Source: Nageia nagi
Lineage: Eukaryota; Pinophyta
Direction: 5' to 3'
NCBI GenBank assembly: GCA_050084985.1
Contig: JBITNC010000001.1
Span: 200,136,001-200,200,000 of the forward strand
Length of the DNA stretch: 64,000 nt
Part shown: in pieces, positions 37,598-50,300 of the stretch
How the letters are laid out: each line of letters opens with the position of its first letter
Position numbering within the stretch: position 1 is the first letter of the stretch
The notes under the pieces: model-generated
Seen by the model: only the letters and a program-made list of their open reading frames with translations
Database searches by the model: none
What the model was told of the DNA's origin: nothing
Made by a program: the position numbers and the translations under genes

Positions 37598-39229
37598 AAG
37601 TACAATAAAAATGAATCTTGAAATGACATTATGCTTGAAAAATAAGTAAAGGTAAAGAGAAGAAAAAATTGACACTTCCTTGGTTTAACTATTTAGATAA
37701 TCAAGGATTTGATGTATTATATTTCCCTCTCTTTTCCTTGGTTGTGAGATGTAATGGCTTGCATGTAATAGAATCAACCAAGAGAAAAGAATGATACTTG
37801 AAAATGAGAGGCATACACTTCCAAGAATGTATGTGGTTATTAACTAATAAAATATATAGCAATGATAATAAGAGAGAACATCATAGCATTTCATCAAATG
37901 ATATAAAAAATAATAGAGCAAAAATGAAATTAATATAATATGCAAACATTGTATTGAGAACAACAAATACAAAAATACTCAATGTTTAATTCCTTAATGC
38001 ATACATAAGAAAAGGTATGTCCACATCATCATGGGGTGCATGTCCTATTCTTAGATTAGGATTGATTAATCCCTTTATAACCCTATGTTTGTGCTAACTT
38101 TAGTGTGCATGCTAGTGAATTTAATTTAGATGCTTTTGCTATTGAAATAGTAATATGAAACATGATATATGATTCTAAAAAAGACATTTTCATACATTAT
38201 AGCTAATGATAGAGTGCTTGATTATGTTATAAAAAGGTTATACCCAATAATGAACATGTGAGGAATTCATTGTTCTTATATTGGATGTCCATTTGTGCTT
38301 ACAAAAACTTCACTCTCCAATGTATGTTAGTCCTACATTAATTTTTAGGCCACATGTAGCTAGAGGATTTATGATTTTTGAGGTAAGGATGAAAATGGTA
38401 AGGGATGATAACACATGTGCTAATTTGAGCACAAATGCAAAGGTCAATTATGATTATAGTTACCAAGCATTTTAGCACTTGAATCAAATGGCATGAGAAG
38501 AAGAAATTTCATGTTTTGTAGAAGCATGAGGTAGAAAATAGTAGCCAATTGGCATCTTCCTTATTAATTGTATCCTAATTTGAGTTTAAATAGACCAAAA
38601 TTATGGTTATTTGTCACTTTTATTATTTGAAGCTTAATCTTTGGTCCAAGAAGGGTTTAGTAAACTAAGTGATGTGATTTGGAGCATTGTGGGTGATCAA
38701 CATTACTAGGTAAGTGATGTTGTTTTTGAATGAAAGTGATTTGGGCTATTTTTATGATTTTTTCCAAGGTTTTGACCTAATTTTAGTTTTTATGATGAAG
38801 ATTATAGAGCAAGAAAACCATAGGGATTACCTCTTATGGCATAACAAGGTTTCCACATGTGGTAAGTCTCTAATACCATCTTGTTTTTTTATTTGGAAAA
38901 ATTTACACTTTAATGGGAGAAATGGGCAAATCATTAAAATTTATAAGGTAGGGTTTTTGGTACCTAGGGCCTAGGAAAAATAAGGCTTAGAGGGCTTGTT
39001 TTGAAAAAAATGATCATAGAAAGACTAGAATGGGTACTAACATTAGTTTGGGTGCTAGTGTAGTAGAGTAGGTTTTAGGATGGGGAGGTGACTATCTAGC
39101 TGTGGCTATTGCTTATATGTGCTAGAAATAATTTAATAAAATTGCTATGATATAATTTTATTGAAATTATCATAAAAGACAAATGAATACCTTGTTATTT
39201 TATGCTTATAGTTTGGCTAATTCCTCATG
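37598..39229. other. Non-coding interval between 3' LTR and antisense PMD gene (element 3)
   Basis: No domain is recognised. By comparison with the copy at 54182, the first exon and promoter of the antisense gene should lie here. A donor-like GTAGGGTTTT occurs at 38948, as at 54233, but I cannot confirm the exon. The small open frames at 38281-38475 and 38714-38974 have no recognisable content. Confidence 0.4.
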
Positions 39230-41125
39230 GAGCCCAAGCCTATATCTCAAAGTTAGAAGAAGTGCTTAGAATGGAAGGAAATTCATAGATGATGAGATTG
39301 GTATTTTATAACATGTTGGGATGGGATGGGTCCTCCATGATCTACTCATGATCTTGATGGAGAGATGTGTGAGAGGACCAATATTTTTTATCTTCCTAAA
39401 GGGGAATATCACTATAATGTCAGAGGACATTCATAGGATCCTAAAAATTCCTATGAAGGGGTGATCCATATTCTTCAAGGAGGGTATGATTGATGAATAA
39501 TTCAAGCATTAGACTAATTAGCTTATTGGACTATAGGAGCATCATAAGGGTAAGAAGGGTGCCTTCCTTCATCATTCTTTTAGGATCAAGATGAAGAGGT
39601 TTAGGTGGGTTTGATTGGTCATGGTAGCATGTATAGATAACATCACTTATCCAAATAATAATCATGAGATCTTTCCACTTGGATTGATATAGGTAGTTTA
39701 TGAGATGATATAGGGTCATTGATATGCATGGACACCTTATATTATAGCCCATATTTACAATGATTTGTATAACTATGTTATGGTGTAGAAGAGTAGGAAG
39801 AGAGTGGTACATTATTTTATGCTACAATGTTGGGATTATAAGCATATCATTATGGTTTGATTGATAGAGCTTTATATACATTGTATAGCTTCATATCATC
39901 CTATGTGGTATCGATGGGACAAGCATGGAAATATCACAATGGTCCATAAGACCATAGAGGCCTAAAAGAAGGTCATTGATGGGTTGATGAGTGGTAAGTA
40001 ATTTACCATATAAAGTTTAATTTTTTGGTTTATTAGTTAAGGAAGAGGATTGATATTAGGCTTTTACTTGCAAGAGATGTGATTTAAAAACCCTATGTAA
40101 CTATACCTTATTTGGAATAATGAGCCAAGGGATGAGCTAGATTTGCAATGAACAATTGGTTATCTTCAAAAATATAAGACTTTCAATGAGCCTTATAGAA
40201 ATGAGAGGGTAATGAGGCAATTCTATAGGAGACAAGGTATTCCATAAAAATGTAAGTTCATGGTGATGATAGGGAGATATAGGGCACATGATCCTAATTT
40301 AGATGAGGCACCTTCCAACTAGGAGGAGGAGTGGCAACCTTCACAAGACCATGGGTTAGGGAGTGAATTAGATGATGAGGGGGATGGAGAGCCAGATGAG
40401 CCATAGATTGATCAAGCTTACTTGACATGGTGGGTTGGAGTTAAGCCCAATCCACTCAAATAGTATGGAATGAAGCAATTAGTCAAGAATAGGGAGGGTG
40501 AGGTAGAAGAGGAAGAAGAAGAGAAAGGTGAAGGGAATGATGAAAAATAGGAATATGTGTAGGTAGAGGGGTAATCAAAATAGGGAGGATGGGGTGTGTG
40601 TATAGGGATCCCCATCCTAGCGATACAACAACAAATTGAGAATGAGTTTAGTAAGTATTTTTATTTATGTACCTACAAGTTAGTATTCATACAATAACAC
40701 TATGACTAACATACATTCTTTATTTTTGTTTTGTAGATGAAACTAAGTTGGAACTGACTTCCAATAAGAGCTAATAGGTTGAGGACACACTAGCCACCCT
40801 TAGGGAGGATATTGTTACTAAGGACCAGGAGATAGAGGAGTTGAAGGTGAGACTAGAGGATCTAGAGAAGAGTGTGTAAACACTATAGAAAATGCATTAA
40901 GATTTGTAGGACCATAACTTCTTATGGATGATGGATCATGTACTTGAGAAAAAAAATAAGATAGAGGACATTTTGGAAAGGGATACTTACAAGCTCATAT
41001 TGTAGCTTTGGAGGAGAAAAATAGACTAAAGAGGTCAAGTTTGAGTAGGATGACCTCTAAGTCTAAGAGCTTTTGGAGTGCTAGGAATCACCATGGTACC
41101 ACTAGTGGTGTTAGCATAGGTAATT
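39230..41125 (+). pseudogene. Antisense PMD-like gene, relic 2, with coiled-coil tail
   Basis: Around 39355-39470 the plus strand reads ERCVRGPIFFIFLKGNITIM then SEDIHRILKIPMKG. This aligns with the PMD core 'E-R-W-x-P-x-T-x-T-F-H-L-x-x-G-E-M-T-I-x-x-E-D-I-x-R-L-x-x-L-P-I-x-G'. At about 39725-39780, YAWTPYIIAHIYNDLYNYV matches the 'YAW.P.LLA.IY..L' block. CIASYHPMWYRWDKHG follows at 39890. The C-terminal part is acidic (EEEWQPSQDHGLGSELDDEG at about 40325). It ends with a coiled coil, LREDIVTKDQEIEELKVRLE (40800-40870). Stops are frequent, and frames largely persist between them. The strand is opposite to the element containing it. Confidence 0.75.
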
Positions 41126-41381
41126 GATATGATTATAGTCAAATGGTTTGATTTATATTTTGAAAAGATAATACAACCTCTATTTATTGATTAATACAAT
41201 CAAAATATATTATTACTTATGCATGAAATGTGTTATGAAATGGTTATGATTTGGTTGTTTAAGACTATATTTTTTTATTTTAAATTAGCTAAGTGTTATG
41301 ATATATGTATGGTTAATGGTTAATTAGGTTGTGTAATGGATAAATGTTGAATACAATGATATTTATATTACTTTAAGTAAG

Positions 41382-41439
<58 letters not shown>
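41382..41439. repeat. (TA)n microsatellite in element 3
   Basis: A run of TA dinucleotides about 58 bp long. It lies just past the 3' end of the plus-strand PMD-like gene and before the 3' end of the minus-strand gag. This is the same relative position as the tract at 23722-23815 in element 2. Confidence 0.95.
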
Positions 41440-41443
<4 letters not shown>

Positions 41444-42299
41444 ACATATATACACATGGGCACTAGCATTTTTAAGAAATTAGGAGATCTAGTTATGAAT
41501 TATTAGGTCATGATAGCATAAAGGTATGGAAATTCATACTTTGGAAATAGGGAATAAACATTTCATCATGCTTATGGTTAGGGTAATTTTAAGATAAAAG
41601 TGAACCTAACTTTCCATAATTTTGTAAAGACAAAGGTCAAAATGAAACCATGTTCAAGCTACTGGGAATAATGATGGGAGACAAGAATGTTTGGATTGTA
41701 TGAGAAGTATGAAAAGGAATCTATTATAGGTCCCAATGTAATAGATAGTAAATGGATATAGGTGTGACTACTCTAACACCACTCATATCCTCTAGAAAGT
41801 TTTTGACACAAACATATGAAGATAGATTGAGCAATGTGTAGATGAAGCTAAGTGAAAAGTTGTGAAATGGAACTAGATTGAGGTTTTCTTAGAAAATGAT
41901 AATAAAACTAGACAATATATTGGGTATGACCTATAAAATGATATGAGTGACATAAATATACTATTATATTCTTGATATTTGGTAGGAATACCAATGCATG
42001 GACTGACATCAACATACACATGGAATTGCAAAGCGGTATGGAAGTGTGATTCCTAGTGTTTAATAGATGCCCCTAGTGTGGTGAAGATGAAATAAAGGTG
42101 GATTACAGACTAGTGAAAACTTGAGGATCTAGTGGGAATTTGATCACAAAACCAAAACAAAGATACCTATACTACTATATACATGTCAAAAAACTATGAA
42201 TAACAAGAGCAAGAATAGAAATGTGTACCTTTCTACCATGGTGGTAGGAGAGTACTCATAAAGCTTGGATTTGATGAAATTTGGAAATGGATTGTTAAA

Positions 42300-45000
42300 G
42301 ATGCCCATGTTATTTTTCTTCTCATACTAAGGACCTCTCAAGTTATTTAATTTATCATATACTTTTGGTTCCAAAAAATATACCTTCTTTTTATCAATTA
42401 GGTCATGAATCTTATTGAGCAATATCATACAATACTTCGTTGCAAGATGTCTCTATTGGTTATATTAATAGAACTCACCTAATTTGCACTTATTTGGTAC
42501 TCCTACTATACATAATGGTTGATTTGTGGGCTTAGGTGGTAAAACCAATAACTTCTATTTGATCAAGACCCTTGTGATCTCATTAATTTCATCATGGATA
42601 GGTGTGAACATTTGTCTAGAATTTTTTTGACATTCTATATAGATTGATTTCTCTTCTTTATAAAATTTTGAGACATTATTTGATGCTACCATTATTTGCT
42701 ATACTTGTTCCACTTTGGCTTCTATTTATACTTCTTGGGAATGATCTTTTTTATTTTGATATGAAGGCTATGATGGCAATTTATCCCTTTTTTTTTCTTG
42801 ATTTAGGTTTCCAATCTATCTAATATTGAATTATTCCTTTTCCAACAATGACTTTAGGAATGCATAGAGAGATATATTATGATAATTAAAACATTTGACT
42901 ATATAATTTGGTTGAAGTACCTTAGAGAAGGACATAATATTCAAGTCATTGTCTACATGAACTTGATTAGCATTTTTAGTCCAACATCTAATAAATTACT
43001 CAATAGATTGATATTCATTTTTCTTTAGCTTCATCAAATCATTGAATATGATTTTTTTTTACAATGTAGAGTTGGTAATGATCATAAAATATAATATTTA
43101 ATTATGAAAAATTGATAATATTAGCATGTGATAATTTGCTGAACCATTTAGAGGCTAGATTATTGTAGAGATAAAGGAAATAACTTGGCATCCAAGTCCT
43201 CATCCAAAGTGACTAAAGATACTTCATCAAAAAATGCACATACATGAAGATAAGGATTATTAGAACCATCAAATTTTATGAATTTCAACTCTTTTCTAGA
43301 GAATAAGATAGTATTTTTGATTCACATACACAAGGGATTGTTTTCTTCATTTCATAGGGTAGCTATTACTTAACACTAAGCTATTTTATTGACTTGTTAC
43401 TTCAACCCTTCAATTATTTCTTAAGTAATTATTGGTATTGCATTCTCTAAGGGTGGAGTTGGTAGGATAACTTGAATAACTTCTCTTGCATGTTCCATTG
43501 GTTTTTTAGAATGTTGACCTTGTTCAAAGGTTACCAATTGCTATGTGGGTTGGAAGACTTTAAAAAATTCTATTTTGTCATTATTATCATGGATAATGTT
43601 GTGTAATATGGATGAGACAAATCATTATCTATTAGTATGAGACATAAAGATCATGTTTTCCCTATTGTACTTTAGGATTTCTATATGCTTGACATCATTT
43701 TCTTCTTGAGTCCATTTGGGAATTAGTTGCATAGCTTGAGCAAGAAGTCTATCAACTTATTATTCCTGATATTTTCCCTCATCTATGCTAGTGAAATGTA
43801 CTGATTTATTGTTCTTAATATGAAATAATCATATATTGGTTGTACAATCATTTTTGAATTTTTTAAGAAACCATATGTAGTGTTTTATATTTTTAGGGAT
43901 ACTCAAGTTTACCATAACATGATCATCAACTGAATGTAGAAATTTTGTTTTTATCTTGTTATCTTCCTCTAACCAATATGGACATGGTGTATCAACCTTT
44001 GCTACAAGCTTATTGATTTCTTCATATTTTGTGGGATCTTCTTACTCACATTCATCCTCAATAAAAAAAATTTGTATCATCATAAAAATATGGAACCTAT
44101 TCATCATGTCTATTTTATTCAACTTGTGTGGCTATACCATTATAATCATTAGCTAATATTGTATTAACATGAGCTTCTTAATGAAGCAAATATTGCAATG
44201 TAGTAGGTTGAGCAAGCTTCTCACTAATGGTATTAATTATATTGATGATATCTTACTAATTTCCTTGAGCTATTTCCATCATGAGAATCATTGAAGGAAC
44301 TGGAGCTATCAATTCCATATGAGACTTACTACTTACACTAATGTAGGAATCCATGCTAGTGTCTAGAAGGATAAATAGGAAAAACATTTTGCATGGATGT
44401 AAACTTATTTGCAAAGAATCCTAAATTTGTATTTTTATGTATGAGAGTCATTTCATCAGGAGGTATGTTCTCTTTATACCTATTACAATGCCATAACTTG
44501 TATTATTTTTCCACTTCTTCATCTTCAAGTGCATCAACTACATAAGTCTTTTCCTTAAATAGTAATCCACTAAGAAGCTTGATGAACCTATATATATTCT
44601 CTTTAGAACTCAAAAACATTTTGAATATCTCATCATCACTCAATTGGGAAATAATATATTCTCTGATTATGATAGGAGGTTGTTGATTTGGAAGAGTATG
44701 ATATCTTGTATTATCTAAATTAACTCTCTAATTTACTTTCTTAGCTAAACTATTGGAGCTATCTATAAAAATATCCTAATATGAAGTATCCTATTTAGTA
44801 ATCTACCCTTGTACATTGTTAGATGGTTGTTTGGTATGAATTCTTTCACTTTTCCTTTGAACCAATTTAGGTCTACCAATTATCCTTCTCTTTTGAGTTT
44901 TCTTGGATATAGGGTTAGTATTAAGATGTGCATTTTCATTACTAGTAAATACAACCCTTAATAGGTTCAATATTGTAGTAGAATTGTAGGTTTGAAAGCA
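42300..45000 (-). pseudogene. gag: gag of element 3, decayed
   Basis: On the minus strand near 45000-44700 the text has NENAHLNTNPISKK and KRRIIGRPK, an Arg/Lys-rich gag N-terminus. It recurs at 47280-47340 in the LTR copy on the plus strand. Around 43150-43000 it reads ISFIYNNLASKWFSKLSHAN then YDHYQLYI. This is the core 'SL.G.A..WF..L....I..W..L...F..HYQ.N' of retrotransposon gag. Around 42500-42380, CKLGEFY and LLNKIHDLIDKKKV match the zinc-knuckle end ('C..L...I.DLID'). Stops are frequent. There is no downstream protease. Confidence 0.75.
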
Positions 45001-45059
45001 AATTTTATTTTAACCCTAATTAAGAGAAAGAAAAATCTACAAAAATATGGTTGCCAATA

Positions 45060-45863
45060 TGTTGATATGTGTTTTAGTATCACCTAGGATTCTACTCTAA
45101 ATGAACTAAAAGCACATAAACATTTACTATATGATTTAACTAAGCTAATTACCTTAAATAAAAATACATGAATAAGGGAATATAATGTTGCAATAAAAAA
45201 ATAAAATTGATGTTAAGATGTAAAATGAGCTACATAGAATAAAGAGAAAGGAATCAAGTGAAATATAAATACCCATATGTAGTTACCTATGTTGAGGTTG
45301 AGGATATGATTGATGAAATTATAAAAGAATGGTGATCTTACTATGTGAATCATAAGGCTAACTACAAAAGAAACACCAGCATGGATGCAAATATTTGAGA
45401 GCTCAACATAGGAATGAACATCTACATGGGTGTGAATGTTCCTGAAGAATGAGGTTCACCAATAAGGATTGATGATAGTAGAGATGATGATAAGTTGAAA
45501 AAAGCATATGATCATGGAAGTGGATAAAAAATATTTTCTCAAGTGGTAACAATATTACAATATTAATTGATGATATTTAGAAACACCCAATAGTAGGGTA
45601 ATAACTATCGAGATGTAATCTTGATATGCTTTCCCTAGGTTTGAGATACTTACATTTATATTTGAAATGATTCTACATTTGACCTCTTGAATATTGGTTG
45701 AAGCTGTCCTAATGTACCTAACATAAAATATAAGAACACAATCTAATAAATATGTGATAATAAGATAAAATATGACTAAAATATAATTAAATATGATTAA
45801 ATGTATGTGTAAAGTTACACCTAAGTGGGACAATGTTAAGGGGACCACTTTTAGGTGTTAATA
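45060..45863 (-). repeat. 5' LTR of element 3
   Basis: In the minus reading it starts TATTAACACCTAAAAGTGG and ends CATATCAACA, followed by TATTGGCAACC as the primer-site position. It aligns with 36786-37583 and, inverted, with 46316-47116. Its outer flank is ACCCC. Confidence 0.92.
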
Positions 45864-46315
45864 ACCCCATGTATCCATAATTATAGGTGTTGAATATCAC
45901 TACCCTAAAAATATCATTAGTTCTACCTTTATAGATTATTTATCTTTCTTAATAATACATGTATCTTGCAAATAATATCTTATAAAATTTAAGATATATA
46001 CTATATGTTAGGATTTTCAACCCAAAGATAATCAAAATAAGATATTTGGAAGTTGCACATGTTGGACCTATGGCTATACTTATAATTTTTTGTGTCCTAC
46101 AAAATGAACAAAAGCATTATTTGGCTCCTTGTAGTATGATGTGACTTTAAAATGAGATGAAGCATTTTTAGGTTCCTCTATAATCCTTATCAAGTTATAT
46201 TATGTAAAGAATTTTAGGATATCTCAAAAAGAATGTAGTTGAATTTATTTCCTTTAAAAGATGTGCAACCCAATTTATATCCTTTAGAATATATGCAGCT
46301 AAATTTCTATCCTTT
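45864..46315. other. Spacer between two head-to-head LTRs
   Basis: About 450 bp without a recognisable gene. It starts with the ACCCC target duplication of element 3. Near the right end a theme 'CCTTT(A/)...ATAT(A/G)TGCA(A/G)C' recurs loosely (about 46250-46315). Confidence 0.5.
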
Positions 46316-47116
46316 TGTTGATACCTAAAAGTGGCCCCCTTAACATAGTCCCACTTAAGTACAACTTTAAAAATATATTAAATCACATTTAATCATATTT
46401 TTACCTTATTATCACATATTTCTTAGGTTTTGTTATTATATTTCATGTTAGGTACACCAAGATGACTTCAAGTAATATTCAAGGGGTCAAATGGTGAATC
46501 ATGCCTAATATAAATGTAAGCATCTCTAACCTAGGGAAATCATATCAATATTATATCTCGATAGCTAATACCCTATGATTGGATGTTTCTAAACACCACC
46601 TATTGAGATTGGAATCTTGTTATCACTTGAGAAAATATCTATTATCCACATCCATGATCATATGATTGGGTTAACTTATCATTGTCTCTACTATCATTGA
46701 TCCTTATTGGTAAACCTCATTTTTTAGGAACATTCACACCTACACTAGCATTTGTGCCCGTATTGAGCTCGTAGAGATTAGTACCTATGATGGTATTTCT
46801 TTTATAGTTTGCCTTGGGATTCTCAAAGTAAGGTCACCACTCTTTGACAAGTTCATCTATCATATCTCTAATCTTGACATATGTAAGGACACATAGATAT
46901 TTATCTTTCATTTGATTCCTTCCTCTTTAGTGCATGTAGCATATTTTACATCTTTATATCAATGCAATTTTGTTATTATATTATTATATTGTTTATTCCT
47001 TTATTCATGTATATTTAGTTGGGTTAATTAACTTAGATAAATAATACAATAAATGTTTATGTGTATTTAGTTCATTTAGAGTAAAATCCTAGGTGATAAC
47101 AAAACACATATCAACA
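46316..47116 (+). repeat. Plus-strand 5' LTR of a truncated element (same family as element 3)
   Basis: It starts TGTTGATACCTAAAAGTGG and ends CATATCAACA, so its ends TGTTGATA/TATCAACA are perfect 8-bp inverted repeats. It is an inverted copy of the LTRs at 36786 and 45060. TATTGGTGCCTACC follows directly, with the primer-binding site starting at TGG (47120). The element's gag start follows to about 47505, where it is cut. Confidence 0.9.
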
Positions 47117-47119
47117 TAT

Positions 47120-47133
47120 TGGTGCCTACCCAT
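47120..47133 (+). other. Primer-binding site after the 46316-47116 LTR
   Basis: TGGTGCCTACCC begins three bases after the LTR end. It starts with TGG, as expected from a tRNA CCA end. I cannot name the tRNA from memory with certainty. Confidence 0.55.
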
Positions 47134-47159
47134 TTATGGCTTTTTATTTCTCTTAATTA

Positions 47160-47505
47160 GGGTTAGAATAAAATTTGCTTTCAAACCTACAATTTTACTA
47201 CATTGTAAAACCTATTAAAGATTTTATTTACAAGCTATATTCTTAAAGTACTTTTTGTTACTAGCAATGAAAATGCACATCTTAATGCTAACCCTATAGC
47301 TAATAAAACTCCAAAGAGAAGAATAATCGATATACCTAAGGTGATTTAAAGGTGAAGTGAAAGAATTCAAATCAAACAACCATTTATTGATGTACAAGGG
47401 TAGTCTACTAAACAGGCCAAAAATAGTGCTTCAGATCATGAGAGTTTTATAGATAGCTCCAATAGTTTAGCTAAGAAAGTAAATTGGAGAGTATGCTATG
47501 CTATC
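47160..47505 (+). pseudogene. gag N-terminal fragment, truncated
   Basis: The text has NENAHLNANPIANKTPKRR and RIIDIPKVI, then QIKQPFIDVQG and SFIDSSNSLAKKVNWRV. It matches the minus-strand gag start of element 3 almost word for word. The match stops at about 47505, where an inverted gypsy RT fragment begins. Confidence 0.7.
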
Positions 47506-49038
47506 TAAAATCATATCAATATTGGGAAATGGGAAATCATCTTTGGGACAAGCATTATTAATTTCTCAAAAGTCAGTACAAACCATTATTTCTCTAGTTG
47601 TCTTTATGATAGGAAAAATGTTAGCCATCCACTTAGAATAATCAATTGGTATAATAAATCTAGCATTCAAATACTTCTCTATTTCTTTCTTAACTAACAA
47701 AGCTTTTGAAGGATGAATTTTTCTTGGTTTTTGATTGATTGGCTTAGCCCCCTTTTTAAGTGGTAAATTATGCATAAAAAAATGAAGGATATAAACTAGG
47801 CATATCATAATAATACCAAGAAATATTTTTGTGATGTTCAATGAATTTATTTTTGTACCTTTCATATTGTGGTGTAGGGAGGGCCACTCCAATTTGAACC
47901 AGTCTTTGCTCATCCATAGTTCCAATATTGACATTCACTAATTATTCATCTAAAAAGGTAAGCTCATCTTTCTTTTACAATAGAGAGGGAAATTCCTCTA
48001 ATCCTTGTATGTCATTTGTAATATTATTCTCTAGATGAACTTGAAACACTTCATTGAAATTCACCTCTTGACCAAAACATGCATATTAATTAAGAACATA
48101 ACTAACTTGCCTCTTTTTATTAGACTTAGGTAACTCTAAATGTGCGCCTAGGTATTCTAAAATATCATCATCAGTATTAAAGTAATCAAATTCTAAAGGG
48201 ATAGTATCATCAATCCACAAATCTCTATCAATATCATAAGATAATTCAATCAAATTGCATTCCTTCACAAAATTAATAGGTACCAATGCTTATTTTGTAT
48301 TTTTATCACTTCCCAATCCATTTTTAGTCAGTTGTGCTTTTGAATCATTAGGAAATGAAGGCATAATTTGATTATAATTTCCTAATCTTCCCTATTTATA
48401 CTTGTAATTTTCAATCATATATTTATGAACAAAAGGAGATGGAAAGAGTTTACTCATTTTAGTAGTCATTTGAATTTCTATTGATTTGTTAGGATTGGGA
48501 AATACAAATATGATGGAGCAAGATCCTTTCCTAACTCCACTATTTTCACACCATGTATGTTCTTCTAGTAGCAATACATGTCGTTGATAGCTCTCCATAG
48601 ATAAAATTTTAGGTCATCCCAAATCTTTAATGGATGTAAATAAATCCACATTCTCAATTTGGTATGTACCCATTTTGATTTCTATAATTTGAGTTTGTTT
48701 TTTTGCATTTTCCCCCAATGCACTTTGTTCCAAGGGCTCAATCTCATATCTTAGATAAGTCATTGTAAATTCCTCAAACTCTACTGCATTATAGAAAGCA
48801 TATGGCTCTGGATCACCAAACACTATATGGACCTCACCTTGAAATTCAAACTTTAATCTACCATGTACTATAGATGGGACTACATCCATATCATGAAGCC
48901 AAGATCTTCCCAATAATAAATTATATGATAATTTGGAATCAATAATATGAAATTTAGCTTTAATTTTTCTTTATCCTATAGGTACTATAATTATGGATAT
49001 CTCAACTAGATTTTTAGATGAGCTATCATATGCCCTAA
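47505..49038 (-). pseudogene. pol: Gypsy protease end to RT start, minus-strand fragment
   Basis: Reading leftwards from 49038: IIVPIG, then LLLGRSWLHDMDVVPSIVHG and RLKFEFQGEVHIVFGDPEPY, the protease end ('LLGRPWLHDMGVVPSTLHG'). The linker pieces at 48598-48392 and 48286-48086 follow. RT then starts with MHNLPLKKGAKPINQKPRKI, ALLVKKEIEKYLNARFIIPI, DYSKWMANIFPI and VCTDF, then EINNACPKDDFP to about 47510. The protease N-terminal active site is missing because the fragment is cut at 49038, exactly where a TGTCATGACCC terminus starts. Few stops are present compared with the Tat relic. Confidence 0.85.
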
Positions 49039-50300
49039 TGTCATGACCCACCTTAAGATACTATTTGACCTTGAGCACCATTAAGAATTTGGATGGGTCA
49101 TGTTTGGTATAATGCTATGGTGATGATGAATTTGATAAGGAAATATGTATCATTTATGTCTATTTGATATTGGCTTCAAGGTTTTTCATGATTATGGTAA
49201 CAAGTCACTAGAGATGGAGAGGCGATCCAAAGACCCTAAGGACCAAAGGTGAATTGGTGATAGGAATGGAAGGGTAAGAAAGAGGAAATGATTGATAGTG
49301 GATCACTAACACATCCTATGACCATCATAAATAATGTAGTTGCATGTAGAATAATTGCTATGATTTTTAATTTATTGATGAAAATATGTTTGCAAATATG
49401 TGTGGATTAATCTTGCCCTACAAGACGAGGAGATCGTCATAGGTAAAGGTGTATTTCCCTTGTTGAGTTTTGAATTTTAAATTTGAAAATAGAGGGAAAA
49501 ATGAATATACCTTATTTAAATTTGAAAATTTACATAAGGTTAGAAAAAAAAATTATATGGGGTAAAAGTTAAAAATGAGTGCCCATACTATTGCCACATG
49601 AGGCTAATAGTAAAAACACTATTAACATATATTTTAGTATTAAAGGATATTTTGGACTCATTTGCAAATTATTAAAGATTTATTGGAAGGGATCATATGT
49701 CTTTCATCTTGTTATATGAGGTGTTAAATAATAATGGTCTTAATAGTACCTTAATAATAACCTACCTTGACTTAGGAATAATACCTTCATAAAGGACATG
49801 ACCCCACTAATATTAATTTTAGCCCTTTAGATTCCTCTTTAGATTTAAATATTATTATTTTTATTAAAGTAGGAATAGTAAATATTTTGGCTAATTCCTA
49901 CACCTGAAAGCTATAAATAAAAGGGAAAAACACTACACAACTAAGCATCCGAGCAATATTAGTCTTTAGTTTGGAGTCCATGGAGTTAAGGAAGTGCTTT
50001 CTCTCTCTCTCCTTTTTCAAAAATTAGGTACTCTCCTTATTTCTTTAGCTAGAGTTTAATGAATTTACTTTGGTTTCTCTTTGACATGAGTTTTATTGAA
50101 GTCTAAATAGGATGTTTGCTATTTTTGTAAGGAAATTTTGATTCATATGAAAGTGGGGAAAGATGAATTAATAATGTATGTTTTCTTATTTGTATCTAAG
50201 TTGGAAGAAAAATATATTAGTATTGGGCCCCTCTAAAGGTCGACCACATACCATTTCATGATAAGCTCAAGAATAATATTTTGTTAGGATAATCTAACTG
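49039..50300 (+). repeat. Possible LTR starting TGTCATGACCC, right end not found
   Basis: TGTCATGACCCACC starts exactly where the protease reading frame on the minus strand is interrupted. A TATA-box-like TATAAATA lies at 49913, followed about 100 bp later by a CT-rich stretch (CTTTCTCTCTCTCTCC), the usual pattern of an LTR promoter and leader. No inverted partner GGGTCATGACA was found, so the right border is open. Confidence 0.4.

Larger units (their letters stand above)
36786..45863 (-). mobile_element. Complete minus-strand LTR element 3 with antisense PMD-like gene
   Basis: LTRs at 36786-37583 and 45060-45863 are direct copies in minus orientation. The flanks 36781-36785 and 45864-45868 are both ACCCC, a perfect 5-bp target duplication. 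In the minus reading the order is 5' LTR (45060-45863), gag (about 45000-42300), (TA)n (41382-41439), a PMD-like gene in the opposite (plus) orientation (39230-41125), polypurine tract, 3' LTR (36786-37583). No protease, RT or integrase is visible. It shares this layout with element 2. Confidence 0.93.

Noticed and set aside
40418-40615. Minus-strand Ser/Pro-rich frame.
   Set aside because: It is the reverse of the acidic tail of PMD relic 2.
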